The notes beneath the pieces were generated by a model. That model saw only the letters and a program-made list of their open reading frames with translations. It searched no databases and was not told the origin of the DNA. From an uncultured Clostridia bacterium (GTDB lineage: Bacteria > Bacillota > Clostridia > TANB77 > CAG-508), in NCBI GenBank assembly GCA_947631145.1, contig CANRKF010000007.1, positions 1-44,475 of the forward strand: a DNA stretch of 44,475 nucleotides, read 5' to 3'. How positions within the stretch are numbered: the first letter of the stretch is position 1; every line of letters begins with the position of its first letter. Positions 1 to 8,161 of this stretch are shown here, piece by piece. Both the position numbers and the translations under genes were made by a program.

Positions 1-1
1 G

Positions 2-74
2 AGCGGAAAACGGGGCTCAAACCCGCGACCTCTGCCTTGGCAAGGCAGCGCTCTATCAACTGAGCTATTTCCGC
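2..74 (-). tRNA. tRNA-Gly (anticodon GCC)
   Basis: Read on the minus strand this folds as a full cloverleaf. The 7-bp acceptor stem is GCGGAAA/TTTCCGC, the D-arm contains AGCTCAGT, the anticodon stem CTGCC/GGCAG encloses the 7-nt loop TTGCCAA (anticodon GCC), and the T-arm contains GGGTTTGAGCCCC. The discriminator is T and a C that could begin CCA follows at the window edge. It reads GGC/GGT glycine codons. Its loop has the normal 7 bases, so it is not a candidate reader of the CGGA quadruplets found elsewhere in this window. Confidence 0.95.
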
Positions 75-87
75 ATGTGCTTTTTTA

Positions 88-118
88 TTTTCTAGGAAAA
101 TGCATTTTTCCTAGAAAA
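88..118. repeat. Perfect 13-bp inverted repeat in the tRNA-Gly leader
   Basis: Arms TTTTCTAGGAAAA and TTTTCCTAGAAAA are perfectly complementary around the 5-nt loop TGCAT. It lies 14 bp upstream of the mature tRNA 5' end, inside the predicted leader transcript. There is no U-tract of its own in either direction, so it is not an obvious terminator. It may be a processing hairpin or part of a small dispersed repeat. Confidence 0.6.
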
Positions 119-201
119 CAAGGTTAATCTACCTATTTTCGCCCGTGCAAAGCACGTGGCAATTGTTTACGAAGAAAACGATTTTCTTATAAAGCACTAT
201 T

Positions 202-230
202 ATAATAGCAAATTTTTTAAAAAAAGTCAA
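202..230 (-). promoter_or_regulatory. Sigma-A type promoter for tRNA-Gly
   Basis: On the minus strand a TTGACT -35 box (225-230) and a TATTAT -10 box (202-207) are separated by 17 bp. They overlap the stop codon of the carboxypeptidase gene and point to the tRNA about 130 bp downstream. An overlapping TATAAT (199-204) has a less favourable 20-bp spacing. The call rests on sequence only. Confidence 0.5.
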
Positions 231-1510
231 GGTACTAGAGTTAAAAATTCTATAATATAGTCTAAAATTTCTTTTTTTCTTATAGAATTTTCTGTTATAA
301 TATTTAACATTCCTATTGTTTTGTTCTTTATTTGTATTTTAACGCTTCCTATTACTTGATTTTCATTTATTGGTGCTTCTAAATAGTATAAGCAATTAAA
401 TTCAACATTAACATTATCTTTTTCTGATTTTTTTATTGCTATTTCTTCATAAGGTAATTTACTTATTTTTAAATGTATTTGTTCTTCTTTTCCCTTATTT
501 ATATATATGCGCTTTTCGTTTAAATATTTCCATCTTTCAAATTCTTTTTCTATTATTTGTTTTATATTAATTACTTCATAGTTTTTATATGCATATTCTA
601 TTAGTTTTATGCTATCTGATGTTCTAATTTTTTTAGTATCTGCTCCAAGTACAACAGTAATTATATCTAATTTTCCTCTTTTGCAGGCAGTAACTAGGCA
701 TCTTCCTGCACCATTTGTAAAGCCTGTTTTTACGCCATATACTCCATTTAAATTTCCTAGTAATTCATTTGTATTATTAATTATTCTAGATTGCCCATTT
801 ATTGTAATATTATAACTTTTGCTTCCTACTATTTCTTTAAATTTTGGTATTTCTAAGGCATAATCTGCCATACATGCAAGTTCATAGGCTGTTGTATAAT
901 GTTCTTCTTCATCTAAGCCGTGTGGTGTTACAAAATGGCTATTTACTAGCCCTATTTCTTTTGCTTTTTTATTCATTAAATTGCTAAAACCTTCTATACT
1001 TCCTCCAACATGAAGCGCTAATGCTACTGCTGCATCGTTTCCAGACCTTAGCATAAGGCCATATAGTAAATCGTGTACTGTAATTTTATCATTAGTTTTT
1101 AAGCCTAGTCTTGATCCTCCTGTTCCTGCTGCTTTTTTATTTATTGTTACTACATCTGATAAATTTGCATTTTCTAATACTACTATGCTAGTCATAATTT
1201 TTGTGGTACTTGCCATTGGAACTTGTTTTTTGCCATTTTTTTCATATAATATTGTTTTAGAGTTTCTATCATATATTAGTCCTATTCGTGCATTTAATTT
1301 TAAATCATTTTCTAATGTGGCTGAGGTTTGTATTATTTCATTTTGTGTTTGCTGTATTTCATTTTCAATTTCGTTTTGATCTATTTCTTCTTCATTTTCT
1401 ATATCTGCTTTGGTTATGCTAAATTGCATTATTAGGAGTGCTATAAATAAAAGCATAACTATTTTATATAATTTTATTTTTGCTTTAGAAAATTTAGTAT
1501 TATTTTTCAT
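227..1510 (-). CDS. D-alanyl-D-alanine carboxypeptidase, DacF/PBP5 family (peptidase S11)
   Basis: This low-molecular-mass penicillin-binding protein trims the terminal D-Ala from peptidoglycan pentapeptides outside the membrane. All three active-site motifs are present: STTK (about residue 101), SGN (about 156) and KTG within YGVKTGFT (about 262). A lysine-rich start followed by a hydrophobic stretch (IVMLLFIALLIMQF) is a signal peptide or anchor, and an acidic Glu/Asn/Gln-rich linker precedes the catalytic domain. The frame is open to a GTG at 1555, but that codon lies inside the upstream gene's terminator hairpin. The ATG at 1510, preceded by GGAG, is the better start and gives 427 aa. A C-terminal PBP5-type beta domain is likely. 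The paralogue cannot be fixed; DacF of sporulating Firmicutes is closest by architecture. Confidence 0.9.
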   Translation of the reverse strand: MKNNTKFSKAKIKLYKIVMLLFIALLIMQFSITKADIENEEEIDQNEIENEIQQTQNEIIQTSATLENDLKLNARIGLIYDRNSKTILYEKNGKKQVPMASTTKIMTSIVVLENANLSDVVTINKKAAGTGGSRLGLKTNDKITVHDLLYGLMLRSGNDAAVALALHVGGSIEGFSNLMNKKAKEIGLVNSHFVTPHGLDEEEHYTTAYELACMADYALEIPKFKEIVGSKSYNITINGQSRIINNTNELLGNLNGVYGVKTGFTNGAGRCLVTACKRGKLDIITVVLGADTKKIRTSDSIKLIEYAYKNYEVINIKQIIEKEFERWKYLNEKRIYINKGKEEQIHLKISKLPYEEIAIKKSEKDNVNVEFNCLYYLEAPINENQVIGSVKIQIKNKTIGMLNIITENSIRKKEILDYIIEFLTLVP

Positions 1511-1545
1511 AAGACTTTTTACTCCATTCTTGTATACTCGCTCAA

Positions 1546-1587
1546 AAAAAATCACTTTATAAATTATATTTTATAAAGTGATTTTTT
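1546..1587 (-). terminator. Rho-independent terminator of the secretion-like operon
   Basis: Perfect 17-bp arms (1546-1562 and 1571-1587) enclose an 8-nt AT loop, with an A-run before and a T-run after the hairpin on the minus strand. It starts 5 bp past the stop of the 452-aa gene and ends that operon. The hairpin covers the GTG at 1555, which argues against that codon starting the carboxypeptidase. Confidence 0.85.
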
Positions 1588-1591
1588 ATTC

Positions 1592-2950
1592 TTATATTTC
1601 TTTATTTCCACCAATATATTCTTCTTCTATTTCTTCATGCACACTTTCTATTATTTCACTTGGTGTTTTTCCTCCTGTGCGTTCATATTTGCTTAAAAAT
1701 TCTTCTGGGCTTACTTTATCTTTTTGTGCTTCATTTCTAATAGTTGTTTCTGTTCCATCTTCTAGCACTATTATATCATCTATACCTAATTTATCATTAG
1801 ACGCTGTATCATCAATATTTTCTATTCTTGTTTCTCCATCTCTAGATAATTCTGGTTTTGCTTTTTTTAATTCGTCATCTATTCTAGTATTATGATGCCT
1901 ATCCATAAGTTCTTTTACTTCTCTTGTAGTAGGCTTTATATTATGTGTTTCAATTGGTGCTGAGAAATATGCTTCTTCTTTATTTTCGCTTAATTGTCTT
2001 CTTACATAGTCTACTTCAAAAGTTCCATATTGCCCTTGTTTTACTGATAAATATTCTTCATTTCCTCCCGGTAGTTTTGTTAAACCTCCTACCTGTTCAG
2101 TTTCAATAAGGCTTCCATCGCTACTATTTATTGAAGTTATTTTTTGCCCTGTTGAGGTTCCTTCTATATTTTGCAAGCTTTCAATTGGCTCTATTTCTCC
2201 TTCTTGTGTAACTCCTAAGAAAGTAAATCTTCCACAATTACTACTTTTTGAATTTGAATAGGCTATTCCTATTTTTACAAAGCCTTTTTCTTTTATTTCT
2301 GGAATCATATCTGCCAAAGTTGCAGTTGCAGTAACTTTTACATTTGGATCTATTTCTTGTTTATTTGTAATTTTATCAAATAAAGGTGTTTGATTTGTGT
2401 TCATTTCTGAATATGCTTCTAACTCATTTTCACCTAAGGTTTCTTTTACTGTTTCTAGTGTTTTTTTATTTTTACTTTCTTCTATTTCTTCTTTTGTTAG
2501 GGTTAAGCTATTTTCTTCTTTTTCTTTGCTATTTAATGATATGTTATTTTCCTTATTTAATATTGTGTTATCTTTTTCGTTTAATAGTGCTTTTTCTTCT
2601 TCTGGCAGTTCAAAGTCTAAATCTTCTAGCATAAGGGTTTCAAAATATTCTTCATTTCCTTCTCTTAATTTTTCTAAGTATTCTGGTATGAAGTGCAGTT
2701 TTCCTTGTTCATTTACAGTAGCAATTAAACTATTTAATTTTTCTGAATATATTTCATAAGTTGTAGTGTTATCTTTTGAGTTTTGAATTTTTGCAAGGAA
2801 TACATTATATTCTCCTAAACCGCTTCCATTGAATTCAAAATCTTTATAAAAAGTAACATTTTCTACTGATATTTGATTTGTTCCTTGTTCTATTAAATTT
2901 ACTATTGATAACATTTTTTCTTTTAATTCTTTTTTTCTTTCTTTGTCCAT
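1592..2950 (-). CDS. Acidic cytoplasmic protein of unknown function, last gene of the secretion-like operon
   Basis: I do not recognise a family. The 452-aa product has no signal peptide or membrane segment. It opens with a charged helix (MDKERKKELKEK), has a glutamate/asparagine-rich region at about residues 110-190, and a mixed alpha/beta stretch around NSKSSNCGRFTFLGVTQ. It ends in a glutamate-rich tail (HEEIEEEYIGGNKEI). AAGGAG seven bases before the ATG supports the start. It lies 32 bp after the next gene upstream and is followed at once by a strong terminator, so it is the distal gene of the operon. A cytoplasmic accessory or substrate role is an inference from position only. Confidence 0.75.
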   Translation of the reverse strand: MDKERKKELKEKMLSIVNLIEQGTNQISVENVTFYKDFEFNGSGLGEYNVFLAKIQNSKDNTTTYEIYSEKLNSLIATVNEQGKLHFIPEYLEKLREGNEEYFETLMLEDLDFELPEEEKALLNEKDNTILNKENNISLNSKEKEENSLTLTKEEIEESKNKKTLETVKETLGENELEAYSEMNTNQTPLFDKITNKQEIDPNVKVTATATLADMIPEIKEKGFVKIGIAYSNSKSSNCGRFTFLGVTQEGEIEPIESLQNIEGTSTGQKITSINSSDGSLIETEQVGGLTKLPGGNEEYLSVKQGQYGTFEVDYVRRQLSENKEEAYFSAPIETHNIKPTTREVKELMDRHHNTRIDDELKKAKPELSRDGETRIENIDDTASNDKLGIDDIIVLEDGTETTIRNEAQKDKVSPEEFLSKYERTGGKTPSEIIESVHEEIEEEYIGGNKEI

Positions 2951-2982
2951 TTAGAAGCTCCTTATATTAAATTGCTTTTATA

Positions 2983-4359
2983 TTAATTTATGTTAAACGA
3001 CATTACAAAATCTGTTCCTGATTTTAATTGCATTACAAAAGTTTTAGTAATTTCTTTGCTTTTTGCTACTGTTATGTCTGTAAGTTTAACTTCATATAAA
3101 TATGTATTTTCTTGAACTGTAACTTTTATAAAATCTATTTTGTTATATTCGTAAAAGTTTTCCTTTATATATTTTTTATAATTTTCTAAACTTCCAAAAT
3201 TATTGTTTCTAAAGGTTTCATCTAATTTATTATAAGAAGTTTCGTAATTTTTAGTATTTATCATTTTTATGAATTTATCTATATTTACCATAACTTTTTC
3301 TTCATTAGATAGTGCAGTGTATTGATTTTTAAAACTTTCTGTTTCTATTGTATAGTTATCTAGTGTAACTTCGTAATTCATTGCATTATATACTTTGAAA
3401 ATATAGTAATTTTCGCAATCATCAACACAAGTATATATTTTATAACCTACATTATTTTCAATAGAATATTTATCTAATTCTATAATGTTTAAATTTTTTA
3501 TATATTGTTCATATTCTTCATAACTATTAAAATCTGAATATTTTTTTCTGTTGTTAGAGTCTAAGCCTTGTAAGGTTAACTTATTTTCATTTACATAGTT
3601 TTGAAAATCTTCGTAGGTTTTAAATCTGGCTTTTTTGTATTCATAATTCAAGGTTTCATAAGCTTTTTGAGTGTTATATAGTGCATTTTGCACATAATCT
3701 TGTAAATATATATTTGCAATTTCTTCTTCTGATAAAGTTGAATATTTTACCTTATTATATTCATTTAATTCTATTTTCTTTTCTTGGCTTTCTGTTGTTT
3801 GAACTACTCTTTTTATAGCTATATCATAATCAGATTTTGAGTATTCTTTAATATCAAATGTTTTCGTTTCTCCGTCTATATCTATATGAAAATAATATTC
3901 TGCTTCTCCAATATTTGCTTTTACTTCATAATAACTAGTTAAGGCTCCTCCTATTTCATAAAGCTCCAATATTTTTAATTTGCCTTCTGCTGGAATTTTA
4001 GTTATTTTTTCTTGCACATTATTAACACTTATTTTTTCATTTTCAATAAATTCTTTACTTAAAATTGCATATAGTGCATCATATTTATTATTTCTATAAT
4101 AATCTATATATTCTTGTAAGCAATTATTAATTGTAAAATAAATATTTTCACTAATTGTTAATTTTGGGCTTGAGCCATTAATAATTAAATTAGGATTTGC
4201 TATTCCTTCTTCATAGCTATTTAATTCTGATGCTACTTGTTCCTGTTCTAACTTATTTTCTTTTGTATTATCATTTTTTGAAAGCAGTACAAATAACATT
4301 ATTGCCATAATAAGGATTAATATAATTAGCGCTATTATAATATTTTTTAATTTTTTCAT
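2983..4359 (-). CDS. Membrane-anchored extracytoplasmic protein with repeated NTF2-like segments
   Basis: This 458-aa protein has one N-terminal transmembrane anchor (hydrophobic run IIIALIILILIMAIMLFVLL, about residues 7-26), so the rest should lie outside the membrane. At least three segments share a pattern: an acidic helix, a stretch like NTKNYETSYNKLDETF, then YEEYEQYIKN-like, then strands. This resembles the NTF2-like fold of VirB8/TcpC-type T4SS proteins and Firmicute extracytoplasmic domains; the assignment is from pattern, not from a search. A GAGGTG ribosome-binding site precedes the ATG. It is separated from the hydrolase gene upstream by a short-unit tandem array. A structural role in the envelope-spanning apparatus is inferred. 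Confidence 0.65.
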   Translation of the reverse strand: MKKLKNIIIALIILILIMAIMLFVLLSKNDNTKENKLEQEQVASELNSYEEGIANPNLIINGSSPKLTISENIYFTINNCLQEYIDYYRNNKYDALYAILSKEFIENEKISVNNVQEKITKIPAEGKLKILELYEIGGALTSYYEVKANIGEAEYYFHIDIDGETKTFDIKEYSKSDYDIAIKRVVQTTESQEKKIELNEYNKVKYSTLSEEEIANIYLQDYVQNALYNTQKAYETLNYEYKKARFKTYEDFQNYVNENKLTLQGLDSNNRKKYSDFNSYEEYEQYIKNLNIIELDKYSIENNVGYKIYTCVDDCENYYIFKVYNAMNYEVTLDNYTIETESFKNQYTALSNEEKVMVNIDKFIKMINTKNYETSYNKLDETFRNNNFGSLENYKKYIKENFYEYNKIDFIKVTVQENTYLYEVKLTDITVAKSKEITKTFVMQLKSGTDFVMSFNIN

Positions 4360-4375
4360 TCCTACACCTCATTTA

Positions 4376-4630
4376 TTTTAGTAATTGGTCTGTATTTATT
4401 TTACTAATTTGCTTGCATTTTTTTCTAATTTGCCTGTATTTATTTTACTAATTTGCCTGCATTTTTTTCTAATTTGCCTGCATTTACTTTACTAATTTAC
4501 TTGCACTTTTTTCTAATTTGCCTGCATTTATTTTATTAATTTGTCTACATTTATTTTACTAATTTGCTTGCATTTATTTTATTAATTTGATTGTATTTAT
4601 TTTTCTATTTTGCTTGCATTTACTTTATTA
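4376..4630. repeat. Tandem array of alternating 21/23-bp units
   Basis: About eleven degenerate copies of a unit resembling CTAATTTGCCTGCATTTATTTTA follow one another. The spacing alternates between 21 and 23 bp over most of the array, so the higher-order period is about 44 bp. The array fills the whole gap between the stop of the lysozyme/CHAP gene (4632) and the ribosome-binding site of the next gene (4359). No start codon with a ribosome-binding site lies within it. Confidence 0.85.
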
Positions 4631-4631
4631 A

Positions 4632-7170
4632 TTATTTTTGACTTGCAGGAAAATATCCAACTATAGTATCAGAGTTAATACTTGTGCTATCTTCTTGTAC
4701 TCTACGAGTAAAGGTTGTTCCTGGTCCACCATTTCCTTCTACAAACCATACTGTTGAGCCATCACATTTAGTTACTATTGCTGTATGATCTGATACATTT
4801 CCTTTATGCCAAGTAAAGAATATAATGTCTCCTGCTTGTGGAGTATAATTTCCTCCATTTGCTAAGCTTTCCATAAATTCTCCTCTGCTTCTCATTTTTC
4901 CTACTTCTATTGAACAGCTAGTATAAGTTTCTTTTAACACACTTGGTATTAAACCTTTTTGGTCAAAGCAATAAGATACAAACATTGCACACCATGAAGC
5001 TTTAGAAAATTGTGTCCCATCAGATGGTTTATAGCTTGTAAATCTGCTATGATCTTCTCCAATAAATTGCATAGCAAATTCAGCAATTCCTTCTCCACTA
5101 TCTGACCAATATTTACCTGTATTTTCAAAATATCCGGCTGAGAATAATGCCCATTCTGCCTTTCTTCTAGTTATTAAGCCAGGTGCTGTTTTTCCTTTTG
5201 ATGTAATAGGTTTCGACATATATTCTGTATATAATGGATGATTATAGTCTACTTCTTTTCCAAAATATTTCTCATTACTTGCATCACTTGGAAGCCAATA
5301 TTTATTGTAGTTTTCTACAAATCCTTCCAAATTATAATTATATGCTCTTAATACAAGTGCATATTCTTGATATGTAGTAAGCTGTAAGCCTAAGCCTTGT
5401 ACTAAAGCTCTTTTTTCTGCAACAATTTCATCTTCTACAGCATCTACTATGCTTACATCTATATAAATATCTTCTGTTTTATATTTTGCTAATATTTCTT
5501 CTTTAGAATATCCTGTATAACCTTTAGCAACTAGCCTATCATAACCCCACTGAATAGTTATTCCATAACCTACTGTGGCAGTACCAAATCCATCATCAAA
5601 TACTTTGTATTGTTTTCCATCTGGACTAGATTCTGGTGTACCGTTTCCATTTTCCCAATATCTAACTAGAGATTTTAAGGTTCCTCCTGCTTGAGTAAAT
5701 TCTCTAATTTGATAAATTCCTGATGGAAATTCTGTTACTCCATAATCTTTGCCTGTGTACTTATACATTATGTATCTCATAACTTGTTCTAAACCTTGAG
5801 TTTCTGGGTTTTGTCTTAAAAAGCCAAATAACATTTCTGCGCCCGTTTTTAAGTATGAGCCTGCTGTTCTTTTCTCATTTGAATTTGGTATTTTATACTT
5901 TTTATCTAATAGTTCAATAAATTCATCTGTTTTATCTATATATTCTGATTGTGTGCCATTATCATATTTATCTGTAATAGTTGTTGTGCTTGTTGTTGTT
6001 GTCCAATTTGTTTTCCAAGTTATTAGTGTTTGTCCATTTTCTAGGGGTACACTAGTTTTAGGTTCATCTTCATGATTTGTTACTTCTTGTGGAGTTTGCT
6101 CATTAGCACTTGGTTGCTTATTATATATTATTGACTGTTCACAAGTCCAAGTATTTACATAAGTAACTTTTAAGTTTGGAACTAATGTTGTTGTTTCGTT
6201 ACTAATTGTTTCTTTTACTCTAGTTTGATTTCCTTGTGGATTAGGTGTTTGTGAGGTATAGTTTGAAAGAATTTGATGGTTTATATATGCTTCTTCTTGA
6301 GTGCTTGTTTCTTTATTAACTGTATCCAAAATAGTTAATTCTATTTTCGCATCTTTTTTAACTAATTTTGCAACATCTTCTAAGAATTCAGGGTTTCTTG
6401 TAACTGTTCCTAATTCAATAAAAAATGTCATTGGAGTTGTATATTGTGAAATTAAACTTTTATAATTTATTGTTCTAGCAATTACTTTTTTATTTTCAAT
6501 TTCTTCTTTTTTAGCAACTACATTATCATTTTCAGATTTTTCTTCTTTCATTGTTGTTGTTTGTATTTCTGCTATAACAAGTTCTCCTTGAGTTGTTTCA
6601 CTAAAAAAATTTTTAGCAGATACATCATTTGCATTTACTAATTCCATAAATTTATCATATGGTTTATAATTTAATTTAGTTCTATCGTTAGAGGTAGTAG
6701 CTCCTTCATTAGCACGATAAAGGTATACCTGACCTTGTAATCCTTTATCTCCGTTTATTTAACTCTTGTGTAACTATTTGTGCTTCCAAAAACATTCTGG
6801 TATACTTTCTTTTTTCTTCCTGCATCTGTTCTTGCACATCTTCTTTAGAATAATCTATATCACCTAATAATCCTAAATCGTCAAAATCAACTCCTAAACT
6901 TTCAACAGTGCTTATTATGTTATCTAACTGTTCATCTGTAATTTCTATTCCATTTTCATCCCCTAGAAAGAGATTTACAATAGATTGTCCTAAATTTTTT
7001 ATTGTATCAACAACATTTGTAATAACTACATAAACTGCTGATGCAATTACAAGGACTATTAATATGCTTATTAAAGTTGGCATAATAGTTGCGATTATTT
7101 TTTTTGTTATTTTCTTAGCTTGTTTATTATTAGATTTTTCTTTATTTTCATCATTTTCATCATCATCCAT
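4632..7170 (-). CDS. VirB1/CwlT-like two-domain cell-wall hydrolase (lysozyme fold + CHAP); needs a +1 frameshift at CGG
   Basis: This should open peptidoglycan for the secretion-like apparatus. Residues 1-139 (from the ATG at 7170, with GGAGG before it) hold a charged N-terminus and a transmembrane anchor (IIATIMPTLISILIVLVIAS). The frame then meets CGG AGA TAA. Skipping the C at 6753 continues for 706 codons, giving 845 aa. The joined frame holds a long extracytoplasmic region, a T4-lysozyme/phage-muramidase-like segment (REFTQAGG then GTATVGYGIT) and a C-terminal CHAP amidase/endopeptidase domain (Cys in KASWCAMFVSYCFD, His in SDHTAIVTK). The downstream half has no ribosome-binding site before its first ATG (6647), and coding continues upstream of it (GLQGQVYLYRANEG). 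That argues for one protein rather than two genes. A plain mutation or sequence error is the alternative. Confidence 0.8.
6750..6753 (-). other. +1 frameshift site AAA-C-GGA (CGG in zero frame)
   Basis: On the minus strand the zero frame reads TTA AAT AAA CGG AGA TAA and stops. Skipping the C at 6753 gives AAA GGA GAT AAA GGA and an open frame to 4632. The CGG is the only arginine CGG in the gene. Confidence 0.75.
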
Positions 7171-7184
7171 TTATTGTACCTCCT

Positions 7185-8142
7185 TTATAGATCTATTGTT
7201 ACATTAATCCTTTCTAAAGTTTCATCATTAAAATTTAAATCATATTTTTCTTTGTCTAAATAAATGTTATTTATTTGCATATTTTCAACTTTTATATCTT
7301 CGTTATATATTTTATTGAATTTTAAATTAAATGTTTTTGCATATTGAGGTTCAATTGTTAAAATACTAGTTGCTAATTCATTAATTAAAGATATATATTG
7401 TATACCATTTGTATCTTGTAAATAAATGTTTTTAGCATCTTTACCATCATTAAATAATATTGTTTTATTTGTGTTGTTTTTTATATTTATGTTATAATAT
7501 TCATAATTTAAGTATACAGTTCTAGTATTTATTGTTATTTCAATATTACTATTCTTTTGACTTTTGTTTATATTTTCCTTTTTTATGAATTGATTAATAT
7601 TTAATTTGAATTCATTTCCTTTTTTTACAATTGTAATATAATCTACATAATCATTTCCTGAGTTGTAACCCCCTGTTTGAAGAATATTTCCTTCTATATA
7701 AGTAATTCTATATGTATAATAATTGCCACTATTTGCCCATAATTCTAATTTATATGATTTTTCACTAAAAAAAATTTGATTTATATAGCTTGCTTCAAAT
7801 GCATCTATTGTACCATAAACTTCTGCTTTACAGTCATCTGTTAGCATGTTATATGCTTCTTCTACTTTTTTTTCATTACAATATTGTACAAAGTTTTTTA
7901 TTATTTGCGAATTATCTTCTACTTCTTTTTCTTTTAATTTTGAATCTGTTATAACTGGATTATTTGGTTTTGTAATATCTTGTGTTTCTACATTTATGTT
8001 GTTATAGTTACCTATTTTTTCACTTTTTTGTTTTACCATTTCGTTTGCCACTCTTAAACATATAAGAATGAAGGCTATAACTCCGAATAGTTATTAATAT
8101 CTTTTTTCTATTTGCGTACCAATACTTTAATAACTTTCTCAT
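7185..8142 (-). CDS. Membrane-anchored NTF2-like extracytoplasmic protein; needs a +1 frameshift at CGG
   Basis: The start is the ATG at 8142, with GGAGG nine bases upstream. The first 19 codons give MRKLLKYWYANRKKILITI, half of a signal anchor. The next codon is CGG, and the zero frame dies 21 codons later. Skipping the C at 8085 gives GVIAFILICLRVANEM and completes one transmembrane helix, then runs to the stop at 7185, for 318 aa. After the anchor come an acidic helix, an NTF2-like segment (FVQYCNEKKVEEAYNMLTDD) and a beta-rich C-terminal half. The fold is like that of the 2983-4359 product, so a VirB8-type scaffold role is plausible but inferred. A start at the GTG of 8051 would lack both anchor and ribosome-binding site. 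Confidence 0.75.
8082..8085 (-). other. +1 frameshift site ATT-C-GGA (CGG in zero frame)
   Basis: The zero frame reads ACT ATT CGG AGT on the minus strand. Skipping the C at 8085 gives ACT ATT GGA GTT ATA and an unbroken hydrophobic helix. The site lies in the middle of the membrane anchor, so both halves are needed to make one helix. Confidence 0.75.
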
Positions 8143-8161
8143 GTGTTATAACCTCCATAAT

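Noticed and set aside
1..230. tRNA-Gly as the integration site of a mobile element
   Set aside because: No integrase and no direct repeat of the tRNA 3' end was seen in the window, and an ordinary carboxypeptidase gene lies between it and the secretion-like operon.
1511..1555. GTG at 1555 as the start of the carboxypeptidase
   Set aside because: The codon lies in the stem of the upstream operon's terminator, while the ATG at 1510 has a GGAG site and is followed directly by the signal peptide.
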